NCBI GenBank assembly: GCA_020205615.1
Contig: CM035166.1
Span: 88,775,043 to 88,839,042, forward strand
Length of the DNA: 64,000 nt
Reading direction: 5' to 3'
From: Panax quinquefolius
Taxonomy: Eukaryota > Streptophyta > Magnoliopsida > Apiales > Araliaceae
The position numbers and the translations under genes are program-made. Shown piece after piece: positions 12,646 through 22,390 of this stretch. The notes under the pieces are model-generated. The model was not told the DNA's origin and did no database searches. It saw only the letters and a program-made list of their open reading frames with translations. Position 1 is the stretch's first letter, and each line of letters opens with the position of its first letter.

Positions 12646-12701
<56 letters not shown>
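12448..12701. repeat. TA microsatellites between diverged minisatellite copies
   Basis: Long (TA)n runs lie at 12448-12502, 12569-12585 and 12649-12701, separated by related segments with CTCATCGAACARAGTTCGAC. The [12 protein letters not shown] ORFs here are an artefact of the repeat. Confidence 0.9.
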
Positions 12702-12703
<2 letters not shown>

Positions 12704-12970
12704 AATTGAAATGAAACCACGGATCAAGTCAGGCAAACACACTCAACACGACTCTTAACGTGAAGAAGGGTGTGTGAGAAGGTTTACATTTGACTGCCAA
12801 AGAAGACTTTTATATCTTTAAAGTGGGTAAACACTGGCTTTTATAGGTACAAAAGTAGCTATATATGAGCTCACAGGTGTTTAAAATGAGAAAGTACACT
12901 CTGTGGGGTGAGTGCAGAGAAAATTGGGCTGGGCTTCCTGACCATTTTTTCTTGCAAAATGGCCACCCCA

Positions 12971-12990
12971 AGCCCTATATTTATAGAGGG
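12971..12990 (-). promoter_or_regulatory. TATA box of the giant LTR
   Basis: The minus strand reads CCCTCTATAAATATAGGG, a strong TATAAATA core inside the LTR. Transcription would start about 30 bp further left. A weaker CCTATAAAAGCC lies at about 12838-12849. Confidence 0.5.
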
Positions 12991-13370
12991 TGGAGTCACA
13001 GGTGTACAGGGCAACCCGGTCGGCCGGGTTTCTGCCCAAGTTAACTTCATAAGACGTGCACTCGGGCACTGTAATGTCCGCTCGAACTTTCAGAAGTACA
13101 ATCCGAGCATCCGATTGAGGTATACAAGACCTATTTCGGACCGCCTTTGTCGAGAGTTGTACAATGGCATAGGATTAGAGTTTGTACGAAGTCATTGAAG
13201 ATGGGACGATGCCCTCCGGTCTTCAAGCTTCAAATTCCATCCGTTACCCGCACAATAGTCACTCAGGATTGATTTTCCTTGGCTCTTGTGGGACATCGTT
13301 ACGTAGAGATGTGTATGAAATGTTGAGACGACGTGGCTTGGCATCGTGTTGACGAGATGACGATGTTACC

Positions 13371-13790
13371 CCTCACCGGTGTTATCACGGGATTGAATGA
13401 TAAAGCGAGGCGTTGCTCGGGACTTTCTTTGAGATTGACCGCCTACGAATTGTTGAATGTCCTCAGTGTCATCTTTGAGGTGTGCCTGTCCTCCCGGTGT
13501 TATCTCCGGGTTGGTACAAAATATCTCATTGTGAGCGTCGAGATTGAAGCTGGTCGCATTTGAAATAATCATTTCCGGAGTTATCGCCGAAACTGCACTC
13601 CTTGGGGTTATCACCAAGGTTGGTGGCTATTCCCATAGTTGGGACTGAGACTGGATACCTCGGGATTATATCCGAGATTAATCAGTTTTCTTCGGTGTGT
13701 CTTCCGGTATTGGATCTGCACGCCTCGGGGTTATATCCGAGGTTGGAATTTTTACTCCCAGTGTGTGTTCCGGGGTTGATGCTGAACTTC
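13371..13790. repeat. Run of short hairpins with 8-nt loops
   Basis: At least five good and three degenerate copies of a 5-6 bp stem around an 8-nt loop of the form GGTTATAT/TGTTATCT. Clear copies are at 13461-13480 (loop TGTCATCT), 13493-13510 (stem CCCGG/CCGGG), 13600-13619 (CCTTGG/CCAAGG), 13659-13676 (CTCGG/CCGAG) and 13723-13742 (CCTCGG/CCGAGG). The stem sequence changes on both arms while the loop stays similar. Confidence 0.65.
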
Positions 13791-14852
13791 CGGTATGGAT
13801 ATGGATTGTCTTTCAGGGTTCCCTCTTGAAAGATTTAATCATCCTCTGCAATGTTAGTGATGATGATGATGATGTAAAAATTTCGAAGTCTACACAATTA
13901 ACATTCACGTTCCAAAGTAACACGCATTTCTAGTTAGACTTATTATTTTAGCACAAGTCTTAAGCTACCATAAAAATATCAGAAATTACAAGTGTTAACC
14001 TTCACAACACCTGTTTACTAATCATCATGGTCACTAAGTTCTAATATACCACGTTCATCACTTACTAATCATTCGAAACTTTGAATTTATCAATTAAACA
14101 TCATGGTTCTGTTTTAACATTCTTACTACATGTTTGACACATTAACATAACCTTAGACCAAGTGGTAAGGCTACCCCAAAATCTGCGCAGAAGAGCAGAA
14201 GTAAAAGCTCTGCCTCGAGATCGGTTGTATGGCGCAATTGCGTATACACAAATAAGAATCTTCTAGCTTTTAGCTCAACACTAAGCGTCATTGCTTACCG
14301 GTTGCACACGATAGAGAAAGCGAACGGCATGAACGATGAGTTTTTAGCCCAACTAACACGAATTTCACCCACCAAACAATGAAATTAACATATAAAATAA
14401 ATATAACACTATCATAAACATAATTGTTAACATATTCATCAACATAAAACAATTTAACAACACTTTTAACTATTTTAATTTCTTAAATTTCATGTTTTCA
14501 TAAAAACTAATTTTTTTTGACATCCTTCCCAAAAATCAACACTGTGATTTCAATTCTACACCGAATCACTTCGTTCAAACTACGTTTTCTTCGTTTCTTA
14601 ATGAACTAGCATAAACAAGTCTCAATTTACATTTTATCACACTAATTGACCATCATAATTGGTACTTTTACAATACATATGAGAAAACATAAACACGGGC
14701 ATTATTTCTCTTCCTTTAACTGTAATTAGCATCCAATTCTTGTTTAAACATAAACTCTAGTATCTCAAACATATACCACCACCATAATCAGTTGTATAAC
14801 AAGATTTCGAAAAAATTTGAATTTACAGAGTTTGAAGCTTCTTGCCGTAAAA

Positions 14853-14854
<2 letters not shown>

Positions 14855-14928
<74 letters not shown>
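14855..14928. repeat. (TA)n(CA)n microsatellite
   Basis: A compound dinucleotide run, TA to about 14895 and then CA to about 14928. The LTR region around it (13940-15750) is AT-rich and holds no coding sequence that I can see. Confidence 0.95.
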
Positions 14929-14930
<2 letters not shown>

Positions 14931-15753
14931 AGATATATATAAAACCAAGGTTTAGATAAAATACCTCTACTTAGCTTGTAATCCTTGCTAAAATCGCTGG
15001 AAATTGCTTAAGTTCTCTCTCAATTCTCTCTGAAATTCTCGGTTGTTCTTCGTGAAGCAAGAACTAGTTTATGCGTAAAACCAAACTAATAAACCAATGC
15101 GTAAAAAGAAACTGATATGGCCATAATAAGCCTAATCAGTTACAAAATATAACGTATAATTTTAAATATATTATATTTATTACTTAATTTATTTAATTTA
15201 TTTTATTTATATTATTATATTTCAAAATTTGAAAATCCAAAAGCCACAAGGCTTTATTTGGCAAAACCCTTTAAAATTAAAGACTTAATATATTTTAGCC
15301 TTGTTTGGTTTAAATCAATTTAAAACTACTTTAATTATTTTAATAAACAATTTAGTTTATAATTTATAATCGCATATGATTTATTTGAATTTCCATATCC
15401 AACATTAATCAAATAAATTAATTACCCATACTATATTTTAAATAAATATTCAACTTAAACAATTATTACAAAATTATAATTTCATCATAATTTTATTTAA
15501 TAACTTAACACGCCAATTTAAATTATTAAATTCAATAACAATATAACCTCTCATGTTATATTACAACTCTCTAAATTACAAATTAATTTAATATAGAATA
15601 TTATCTAATAAATTTAATTCGTAAATATTTACTAATAATAACCACATCAATAAAATATTTATTTCACCAATTTCAACAATAAACACATCAAATAAATATT
15701 TATATAATTCAATAAATATTTAATATTACAATTTGAAATTCCGGATTGTTACA

Positions 15754-16187
15754 GGTTTAGCTTCATGCCAGTTACAACCTATTCCACCATTCCAGTTTCA
15801 CATGATTTAAATCCCAAATTGATAATACTACAATTCAAACATCCTATTCATTTTCATGCATAGAGTTACTTTATCATTCGATTATATACGAATACACATA
15901 ATAAATATTAATTAATCTTTCTCTTATTAAACCGTTCCTTTATTAGTTCACTTAGTGAATCCCTTAGTCCTTCATTATGCCATACTAGACAATTCTGATA
16001 AGCTTTTCAATAAGCTCTTCACTATTCTCACCACATTACCTTATTGTCATATATTTCTCAACACTTAACTTAATTGAATAGAATCCATATAAACCATGTC
16101 ACAACAATATTTAATTATATTCAAATAAATGTTCGACTTTTATTAATATAATTATTAATAATATTCAGAAAAATCTCAGGTATTACA
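15754..16187 (-). repeat. Possible start of another gypsy LTR
   Basis: The minus strand at 16187 reads TGTAATACCTGAGATTTTT, an LTR-like start comparable to TGTAACAATCCGGAATTTC at 15753. The 434 bp after it are AT-rich and non-coding. It would be an older LTR into which the Ogre-like element inserted, and it itself interrupts the LTR of X. Alternatively it is the true outer part of the giant LTR. Confidence 0.35.
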
Positions 16188-16512
16188 GGGTGGATATGAA
16201 AACTATAAATATAATAATAAGCAAGGGTTTGGGGGGAACACAAGGACATATGACACAAATAAATAATTTGTACTCTCTATATTATTTTACAGGATTTCTT
16301 ATCTCTCTCCGTGGTTTTTTTCCAATTGGATTTCCACGTAAATTCTTGTGTCCATATTTTATATATCTTATAATGACGTGTGTATGTTTATCTATGTGTA
16401 TTTCGTGAGTTTGATTTCACAAAAATATAATCAACAACTCCATCAACTGTTAGCGCTATTTTGGCCTGCTGTTTTGGTGATTTTGTCAAGCGTACAAAAT
16501 TTGGCGTTAATA
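16188..16512 (+). repeat. Element X 5' LTR, truncated on its left
   Basis: It aligns by eye with the last ~310 bp of the LTR at 35455-36011. Shared phrases are CTCCGTGGTTTTTT, TTTCCACGTAAATTCTTGTG, TTTTGGCCTG and ACAAAATTTGGCGTTAA. It ends TTAATA where the partner ends TTAACA. The left part is lost at 16187. Confidence 0.75.
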
Positions 16513-16531
16513 TTGGCACCGTCTGTGGGAA
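16513..16531 (+). other. Element X primer-binding site
   Basis: TTGGCACCGTCTGTGGGAA directly follows the LTR end. It resembles the TGGCGCCGTCTGTGGG sites of many plant LTR elements. The tRNA was not identified. Confidence 0.55.
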
Positions 16532-16870
16532 AGCAAACTTCTGTTCTAAAAATCACCAACACAGTTAATCCCGTCTCCATTGACTATGTCAAGAAGGTGG
16601 AGCTTACATATAAAGCTAAGTTGTTTGGGATTTCTTTTATTGATCTAATATTTAATGTTGTAGTCTCATCACAGTATTATTAATACTTACATTACATATA
16701 AACATATTGTGATTACAAGCTCATGCAAAACACCCTTCTTGGAATAGTAGGTTTCTTTTTGTAATAACATGTTAATATTGACACATGTGAGCTTATTTAT
16801 TTCCAGAGAATATATAGTGATATCTTTCTTTCTCTAGATCTCTTGGTTAATTTGAATACATGATATCAAT
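16532..16870 (+). mobile_element. Element X internal region, 5' side
   Basis: About 340 bp follow the PBS before the tandem array begins. No gag-like frame is visible. Together with the 3' side (34485-35454), X would have an internal region of only about 1.3 kb with no recognisable coding. That suggests a small non-autonomous LTR element, unless much was lost where the array now sits. Confidence 0.45.
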
Positions 16871-16872
16871 AC

Positions 16873-17586
16873 TTAAACTACTAGATTTGACTTTGCTATA
16901 TGGTACATTCCACCCTTAAGTGCTTCGTCACATTCCTGATCCATGATTTTAATCATTATTCTCCGATCCATATCGAATTGGGGTTGACCACTATGCACAG
17001 GGTAATTCCGAATTCGATGTTGGATTCTCCTAATTATTATCCAAAAAGAAAATTCCATTTCATCTATTTTGGCTTTATTGGATCGGACGTCTTTTTCTAC
17101 AATATCTACACGTTGTGCGGCTTTTACCCATGCGTCATCTATTCTCCTTCGTTCATTTGTTTCTGCTTTCATCAGAACTTTGGTCATAACATTCTCAGAT
17201 TCCAGCTCTAATATCTTATACTCTGCCAAAGAATGCTTCTGTTCAAGCATCGCACATCGGGTAACACAATTTTGAATGGTTGCATCTCTTTGCTCCACGA
17301 CCGCCTACCGTTCTTCAGTCTTCTCTTCTAACTAATGAATACGATTTTGTAATGCTAAACTTTGATCATAAAATTCTTCTAATAAATTCTCCTCAGGTTC
17401 CTCTTCTTCCTCACTCTCACCGCTACCTGCAGAACTAGCTCTAAATGCAACTATTAGTTCTTCACGCACCACGTAGATATCTCTAATTTCTTCTTCGTCT
17501 GACATCACATTAACCTGGTTAGTGATTAAAGGTGTCTCAACGGTCTCATGTGCTTCATTACATATCTCCACATTTTCGGATGCCAT
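16873..17586 (-). pseudogene. Coiled-coil ORF of array unit 1 (gag N-terminus plus unknown domain)
   Basis: This is 237 codons from an ATG at 17586 to a TAA at 16873-16875, interrupted by two TAG codons (near 17334 and 17307). The first ~28 residues (MASENVEICNEAHETVETP) match the gag N-terminus of element D (MASENVENSNGAQETVDSP). Then come an acidic stretch (SEEEEEPEENLLEEFYD), about 110 residues of predicted coiled coil (LQNRIH, LEEKTEER, LEQKHSLAEYKILELESE) and a C-terminal patch (FDMDRRIMI, DQECDEAL). I do not recognise the part after the N-terminus. It contains no capsid or zinc knuckle. It may be a captured host fragment or a diverged gag. The array ends two bases after its stop codon. 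Confidence 0.7.
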
Positions 17587-17756
17587 TTGTAAATACTTCC
17601 ACAAAACAAAGGCTAATTGACATGTAACATATTATCCATATATTCTGACTGGCCAATTAAATAAATAAACTTAGGTAGGTCATACTTGCAAAGGAATTCC
17701 CCGTCTCTCCCCTCCTAGTTCTTGTCTCACATCTCAGCTAGGGATCATATCCCTAA

Positions 17757-17768
17757 GCTTTGATACCA
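17757..17768 (-). other. Primer-binding site, array unit 1
   Basis: The minus strand reads TGGTATCAAAGC, differing from the iMet site TGGTATCAGAGC by one base. The same G-to-A change is in unit 2 (22377-22388) and unit 3 (27178-27189, with one further change). It therefore predates amplification. Confidence 0.8.
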
Positions 17769-17770
17769 AC

Positions 17771-20100
17771 TGTGATGCCCCCAAAATAGGTATACATCAC
17801 CTATTCTGAGTCGCCAAATACATGGTACATAATACAAATACAACCTTAAATATACAACAGTCGTGTAAAATACGACTAAACATATGATGTGAGTTTTAAT
17901 ACAAATATTGTCATCTAGACAATATACAAACTCAATGGGGTCCTCATTATATTTATTATCACACTATTTCACAGAATAGTGAGCACTACTAATGCACCAT
18001 CTAGGACCATCACTCTGTTCCCCGACTAGTTCCTGCTACGTTCTCATTTCCTGAAGAGAACAATGAAAGCAAAAGGGTGAGCTCAACTAGCCAAGTAAGA
18101 AATATTATGACTAAGATAATGCAGAATAATTTATCGTTAGTCATCAACGGTGTTAAACTGATAAAATATAATAAACTTCAAGTTTAACTGCAGCGAAACA
18201 AGCAATCCATTAGAAGAGTCAAGTAGAGAATAAAATCTAGTATCTTCTATGATTTAAAAGGTTTTTCATAACTTTTATCGCTGAGACTCAGCTTAATAAA
18301 TAATCCACATCATCAAATCATCCCTGCACTACAGGCCAAGGATATTCTTTAGTATCACGACCACGAATTATCCATGCACCACGGCCCGAAGATAATCATG
18401 TTTTCATCAACGATCCTGATCATGCCACAAAAAAAATCATCTTTGTAACCTTGGCCGAAGAGAATCCATAGCCATAATCATACCAAAAACTGCCTATCAA
18501 TGCACGACGGGCCAATGAGGACTTTTTCCACATCATTTGTAACATTACGGTCATTATTACACCGAATAATCCCTGGTCATAATCATACCAAGTCCATATA
18601 TGCACTACAGGCCATAGATGACTTTCAAAAAAATATAAACATGAGGATGATGACAATGATATAAGAATTTAATAAAACAAGTTCAAGAATTTATTTATCT
18701 AGGAACTAATAACGTCAAAATTTTCAACATGATACTTCTTTGTAGAGTAAATTTAAGAATGCTCAGAAGAATATGTCCATGAAAAGATACTGGATGAAGC
18801 GCAAATATCAAAGACATTCCACTAATTTCATGGAGTATAGAAGTCAAAACTTTAACCAACTGAGTATAATAAAGAATGGAATAACAAAAGAAATCACCAT
18901 GCATGCGGTACTTCGCATAGACAATTTATTCCAACAGAATAATAATAATCTGGAACCAAAGTCGTCAAAGTAAAATCGCAAGCGGGATGTTCCAACAGAA
19001 TAATAAAGAATAAAATAACAACAGAAATCACCATGCATGCGGTACTTCGCATAGACAGGTTATTCCGCCAGAATAATAACGAATGGAATAACCGAAGAAT
19101 TTCACCAAGTATAGGGTATTCCGCATATACAGGTTATTCCAACCTAATAATAAATAATGGAATAACAGAAGTTCTCTTCACGAATAAGAAAGAAAGAATA
19201 TCCCTTACGAGTATAACAAATAATATCCCTTACCTTAGAAAGAAGAGTACTGGATATAGAAGTAGTGAAGTAGCAGAACACTTTTCTACTTTCTCTCTAT
19301 AGTTTCTCTCTCTAGAGTTTCAGTGAATTCATAAGAAATAATGAATGAATGAGCTTCCATTTATATAAAAATGGACTGCATAGTAACTGACTCATGAACG
19401 GTCCAGATTAATTTACTTTAATCTGACGGTCCATATTTAAAGCAAAATCTTTTAAATAAAATATAATATATTCTATTTATAATCTAATAAAACAAATAAC
19501 TTTATAAAAGATTTTACCATGCAAACACTATGCATAATAAAATATAATATATTCTAATTATTGTCTAATAAAATGCAGATAACTTTATAAAAGTATTATG
19601 TTTTATATAAAAAGATTTTACTATTAGCCTAATAAAACGAATAACTTTATAAAAGTATTCTGTTTTATATAAAAAGCTTTTCTGTTTTATAAATTAATAA
19701 TACCAATAAAACAAAACTTAGTGCCTTATCACATAAGCATTAATAATCAATATCGTGTGTTAATATGCAACCACGCGTATTACTGTATTTTTACTACTGA
19801 GTAGTTCAACAGTATTAACGGTTAAACTTTCGTTGTTATTTTCAATAAAATATTTTTGTCGTTTTCTCAATCCGACAATAATTCCGTTGTGGAGTCCACT
19901 AATGATTGTGCCGTTATACGAATATTCCCTGATAAAATGAATATTCCCCGACCAATCGAATATTATATAACAACTTGCGTACTTTGCAAAATTTATAAAT
20001 ATTACCCACAACTATAACATTATATCAAATCCACACCATAATATTCAAAAAAATATTTTGAGAAAATTAAATCTTAATTCATAAAATCTGGGGTCTCATA
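17771..20100 (-). repeat. Array LTR 1
   Basis: 2330 bp. The outer end reads GGTCTCATA in place of GGTCTCACA, so the terminal CA is mutated. The TATA region is at about 19359-19366. The donor-like AAG/GTAAGGG has its first putative intron base at 19233, and the acceptor-like TTCTCTTCAG ends at 18051. Hairpin repeats lie at 18320-18620. Confidence 0.9.
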
Positions 20101-21062
20101 ATCTCCCCTCCTTATGAAATTTCGCCCTTAAAATTTACGTACGTACCTGGTATGCCGAAGAGGTGAGGATACCATGACTTCATATTAGATTCTAATTCTG
20201 GAGGTATAACCTTTGAGTGTTGAATACGATCCTTCTTATCCAAGATTTTAACACGTATCTCCTCATACGTTAAATCTTCTGCTATATCGTTTAGTTCTAT
20301 TTTAATAATGTGGTTCGGGTCGTCCACATATTTACGTAACATTGATTCGTAAAAAAAGCGTTCTGAACACGCAACATACTTGGCGGTAAAACGAATCTAT
20401 AGGCCAGAATTCCTACTTCATCGATGATTTCAAATGGGCCAATTAAATCGAGGGTTGAGATTTCTTCTCTTCGTTGATTCTTTTTTCTAGAATAACGCCT
20501 TCTTGAACCTTCTTCTTCACATTCATCAGCTCTGAGTATGTAGCTTGAGCGGCTTTAACTTTATTGATTAAAGTCGATTCTAATCGTATATTCGTTATAT
20601 TCACGTGGGTTCATATATTCATCACACTTGTAATATCAAATGAGCATACAACATCTTCTACTCAACGCCTTCTGACTACACGCCTACCACGTTCGTACTT
20701 CCACGATGATATTGAATGGTACGATCGTAATCTTCAATAGCTCGAGTAAACGTCTTTGGCACATTATACATTCGTTTTAGTTGAAAAAATATTTGAGGGT
20801 TTTAGAAATGGGTTTTGTATTGGGGTCAATACAAAATTCGATTTCACGCTCTAGGGGTAGGCTAAGAAGTCTTCAAGAATACGTCAGGAAATTTATTAAC
20901 AATAGAAATATCATTCAAAGCTGTGACCCTCATCAAAGACTTGGATAGTACGTCACATTGATACCTATCAATTTGCAATCGTCATTCACGACGTCGCCTA
21001 CAGAAAGTCTGGCTTCGGTGCATTCCACTTAAGGAAGTCAACAACGAAAGGACCAGGGCTCT
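20101..21062 (-). pseudogene. Array unit 2: pol scraps between protease and chromodomain tail
   Basis: On the minus strand this holds, in order: a spacer after the protease, a lead-in to RT (CAAAACCCATTTCTAAAACC) fused straight to an RNase H scrap (SLKYFF-like), a scrap ending in the ADALSRRS region, and the start of integrase (LIDKVKAAQA-like). A large deletion then leads to the end of the integrase and the chromodomain. No RT catalytic motif and no integrase core remain. The unit could not move without help. Confidence 0.75.
20112..20342 (-). pseudogene. Truncated chromodomain tail, array unit 2
   Basis: A 76-codon open frame (MLRKYVDDPNHII, LTYEEIRVKILDKKD, YPHLFGIPGTY) that ends in the polypurine tract before LTR 1. 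Compared with the tail of element C, about 15 residues are missing between KVIP and ELES. That removes the VKVLWRN/VEE core of the chromodomain. The same deletion is in unit 3 (24914-25144) and in unit 4, so it predates the array. Confidence 0.75.
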
Positions 21063-21480
21063 TTACTTATGGCTTGATATGACAATGATTGACTTTAGTG
21101 ATTTGGTTTCTTGAATTCGTATAATAGGTTGGTTAGGAATATGAAAGCTAACAACCTTACGAAAAGCATGATGAGTAGTTAACCAATCGATTCCTAAAAT
21201 CGCATCAAAGGCAAATATTTTCAAAGAGATAAGATTGACAGGTAACGTGAAAGTGTCAATTTGAGTTAAACAAGATTTATAAATAGTGGATGTAACGAAG
21301 GTTTCTCCCAACTGAGTTTCAACAGATAAATTAAAATCTTACTTCTCCAGAGTTAAATTCAAACATTGAACACAACTAGGTGAAATAAAAGAGTGGATAG
21401 AACTGGTATCTAATAAGGTATAAACTTCGCAAGAGTTTATCATTAACTTACCCGTAATAACTTTATTCAGGTTCCTCGAC
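21063..21480 (-). pseudogene. Protease remnant, array unit 2
   Basis: The minus strand covers the gypsy protease from the SRNP lead to the HHAFRKVVSFHIPNQP end. It is open only from 21311 because of a frameshift near the active site. The ILGIDWLTTHH signature is present. It lies directly after the stop of the coiled-coil ORF, in the place where gag-pro fusion would normally be. Confidence 0.75.
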
Positions 21481-21492
21481 AAACGCTCTCAC

Positions 21493-22206
21493 TTAAACTA
21501 CTGGATTTGACTTTGCTATAGGGTACATTCCACCCTTAAATGCTTCGTCACATTCCTGGTCCATGATTTGAATCATTATTCTCCGATCCATATCGAATTG
21601 GGGTTGACCGCTATGCATAGGGTAATTCCAAATTCGATGTTGGACTCTACCAATTGCTGTCCAAAAAGAAAAATCCATTTAATCTATTTTGGCTTTATTG
21701 GATCTGACGTTTTTTTTACAATATCTACACGTCGTGCAGCTTTTACACACGCGTCATCTATTCTCCTTCGTTCATTTGTTTCTGCTTTCATCAGAACTTT
21801 GATCATATCATTCTCAGATTCCAGCTCTAATATCTTATACTCTGCCAAAGAATTCTTACATTCAAGCATCGCTTTGTCGGGTAACACAATTTTGAATGGT
21901 TGCATCTCTTTGCTCCACGACCGCCTGCCGTTCTTCAGTCTTCTCTTCTAACTCATGAATACGATTTTGTAATGCTAAATTTTGATCATAAAATTCTTCT
22001 AATAAATTCTCCTCAGGTTCCTCTTCTTCCTCACTCTCAGCTGCTACCTGTGTAACTAGCTCGGGTGCAACTATTAGTTCTTCACGCACCACGTAGATAT
22101 CTCTAATTTCTTCTTCGTCTGACATCACATTAACTTGGTTAGTGATTAAAGGTGTCTCACCGGTCTCATGTGCTTCATTGCTTTTCTCCACATTTTCGGA
22201 TGCCAT
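21493..22206 (-). pseudogene. Coiled-coil ORF of array unit 2
   Basis: Start ATG at 22206. Same 714-nt length as unit 1. The first 115 codons are open (through LEEKTEERQAVVEQRDATIQN). A one-base insertion near 21871 shifts the frame, and a nearby one-base loss restores the length. It keeps the acidic block (SEEEEEPEENLLEEF) and the end DRRIMIQIMDQECDEA. Function unknown, as for unit 1. Confidence 0.7.
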
Positions 22207-22390
22207 TTGGAAATACTTCCACAAAACAAAGGTTAATTGACATGTAATATATTATCCATATATTTTGACCGACCAATTAAATAAATAAACTTAGGTAGGT
22301 CATACTAGCGAAGGAATTCCCCGTCTCTCCCCTCCTAGTTCTTGTCTCACATCTCAGCTAGGGATCATATCCCTAAGCTTTGATACCAAC

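Larger units (their letters stand above)
11289..15753 (-). repeat. Giant 5' LTR of a Tat/Ogre-like element
   Basis: The LTR is bounded by TGTCGAC (plus, 11289) next to the PBS and by GTTACA (plus, 15753), which is TGTAACAATCCGG on the element strand. At about 4.47 kb this is the length range known for Ogre LTRs. It holds a 60-bp minisatellite, TA and CA microsatellites, a TATA box (12971-12990) and a run of short hairpins (13371-13790). The outer end could instead be 16187, where a second TGTAATACC start occurs. The partner LTR is outside the window. Confidence 0.65.

Noticed and set aside
12215..12720. Minus-strand ORFs rich in YIYIYI
   Set aside because: They are translations of TA microsatellites and minisatellite spacers, not genes.
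13333..13933. Overlapping ORFs of 75-96 codons on both strands in the giant LTR
   Set aside because: They arise from the hairpin repeat. No domain or consistent frame is seen.
16866..16870. TCAAT before the array and TCAAT after the X 3' LTR (36012-36016) as a TSD pair
   Set aside because: The two positions bound different events (array break versus X LTR end), so the match is most likely chance.
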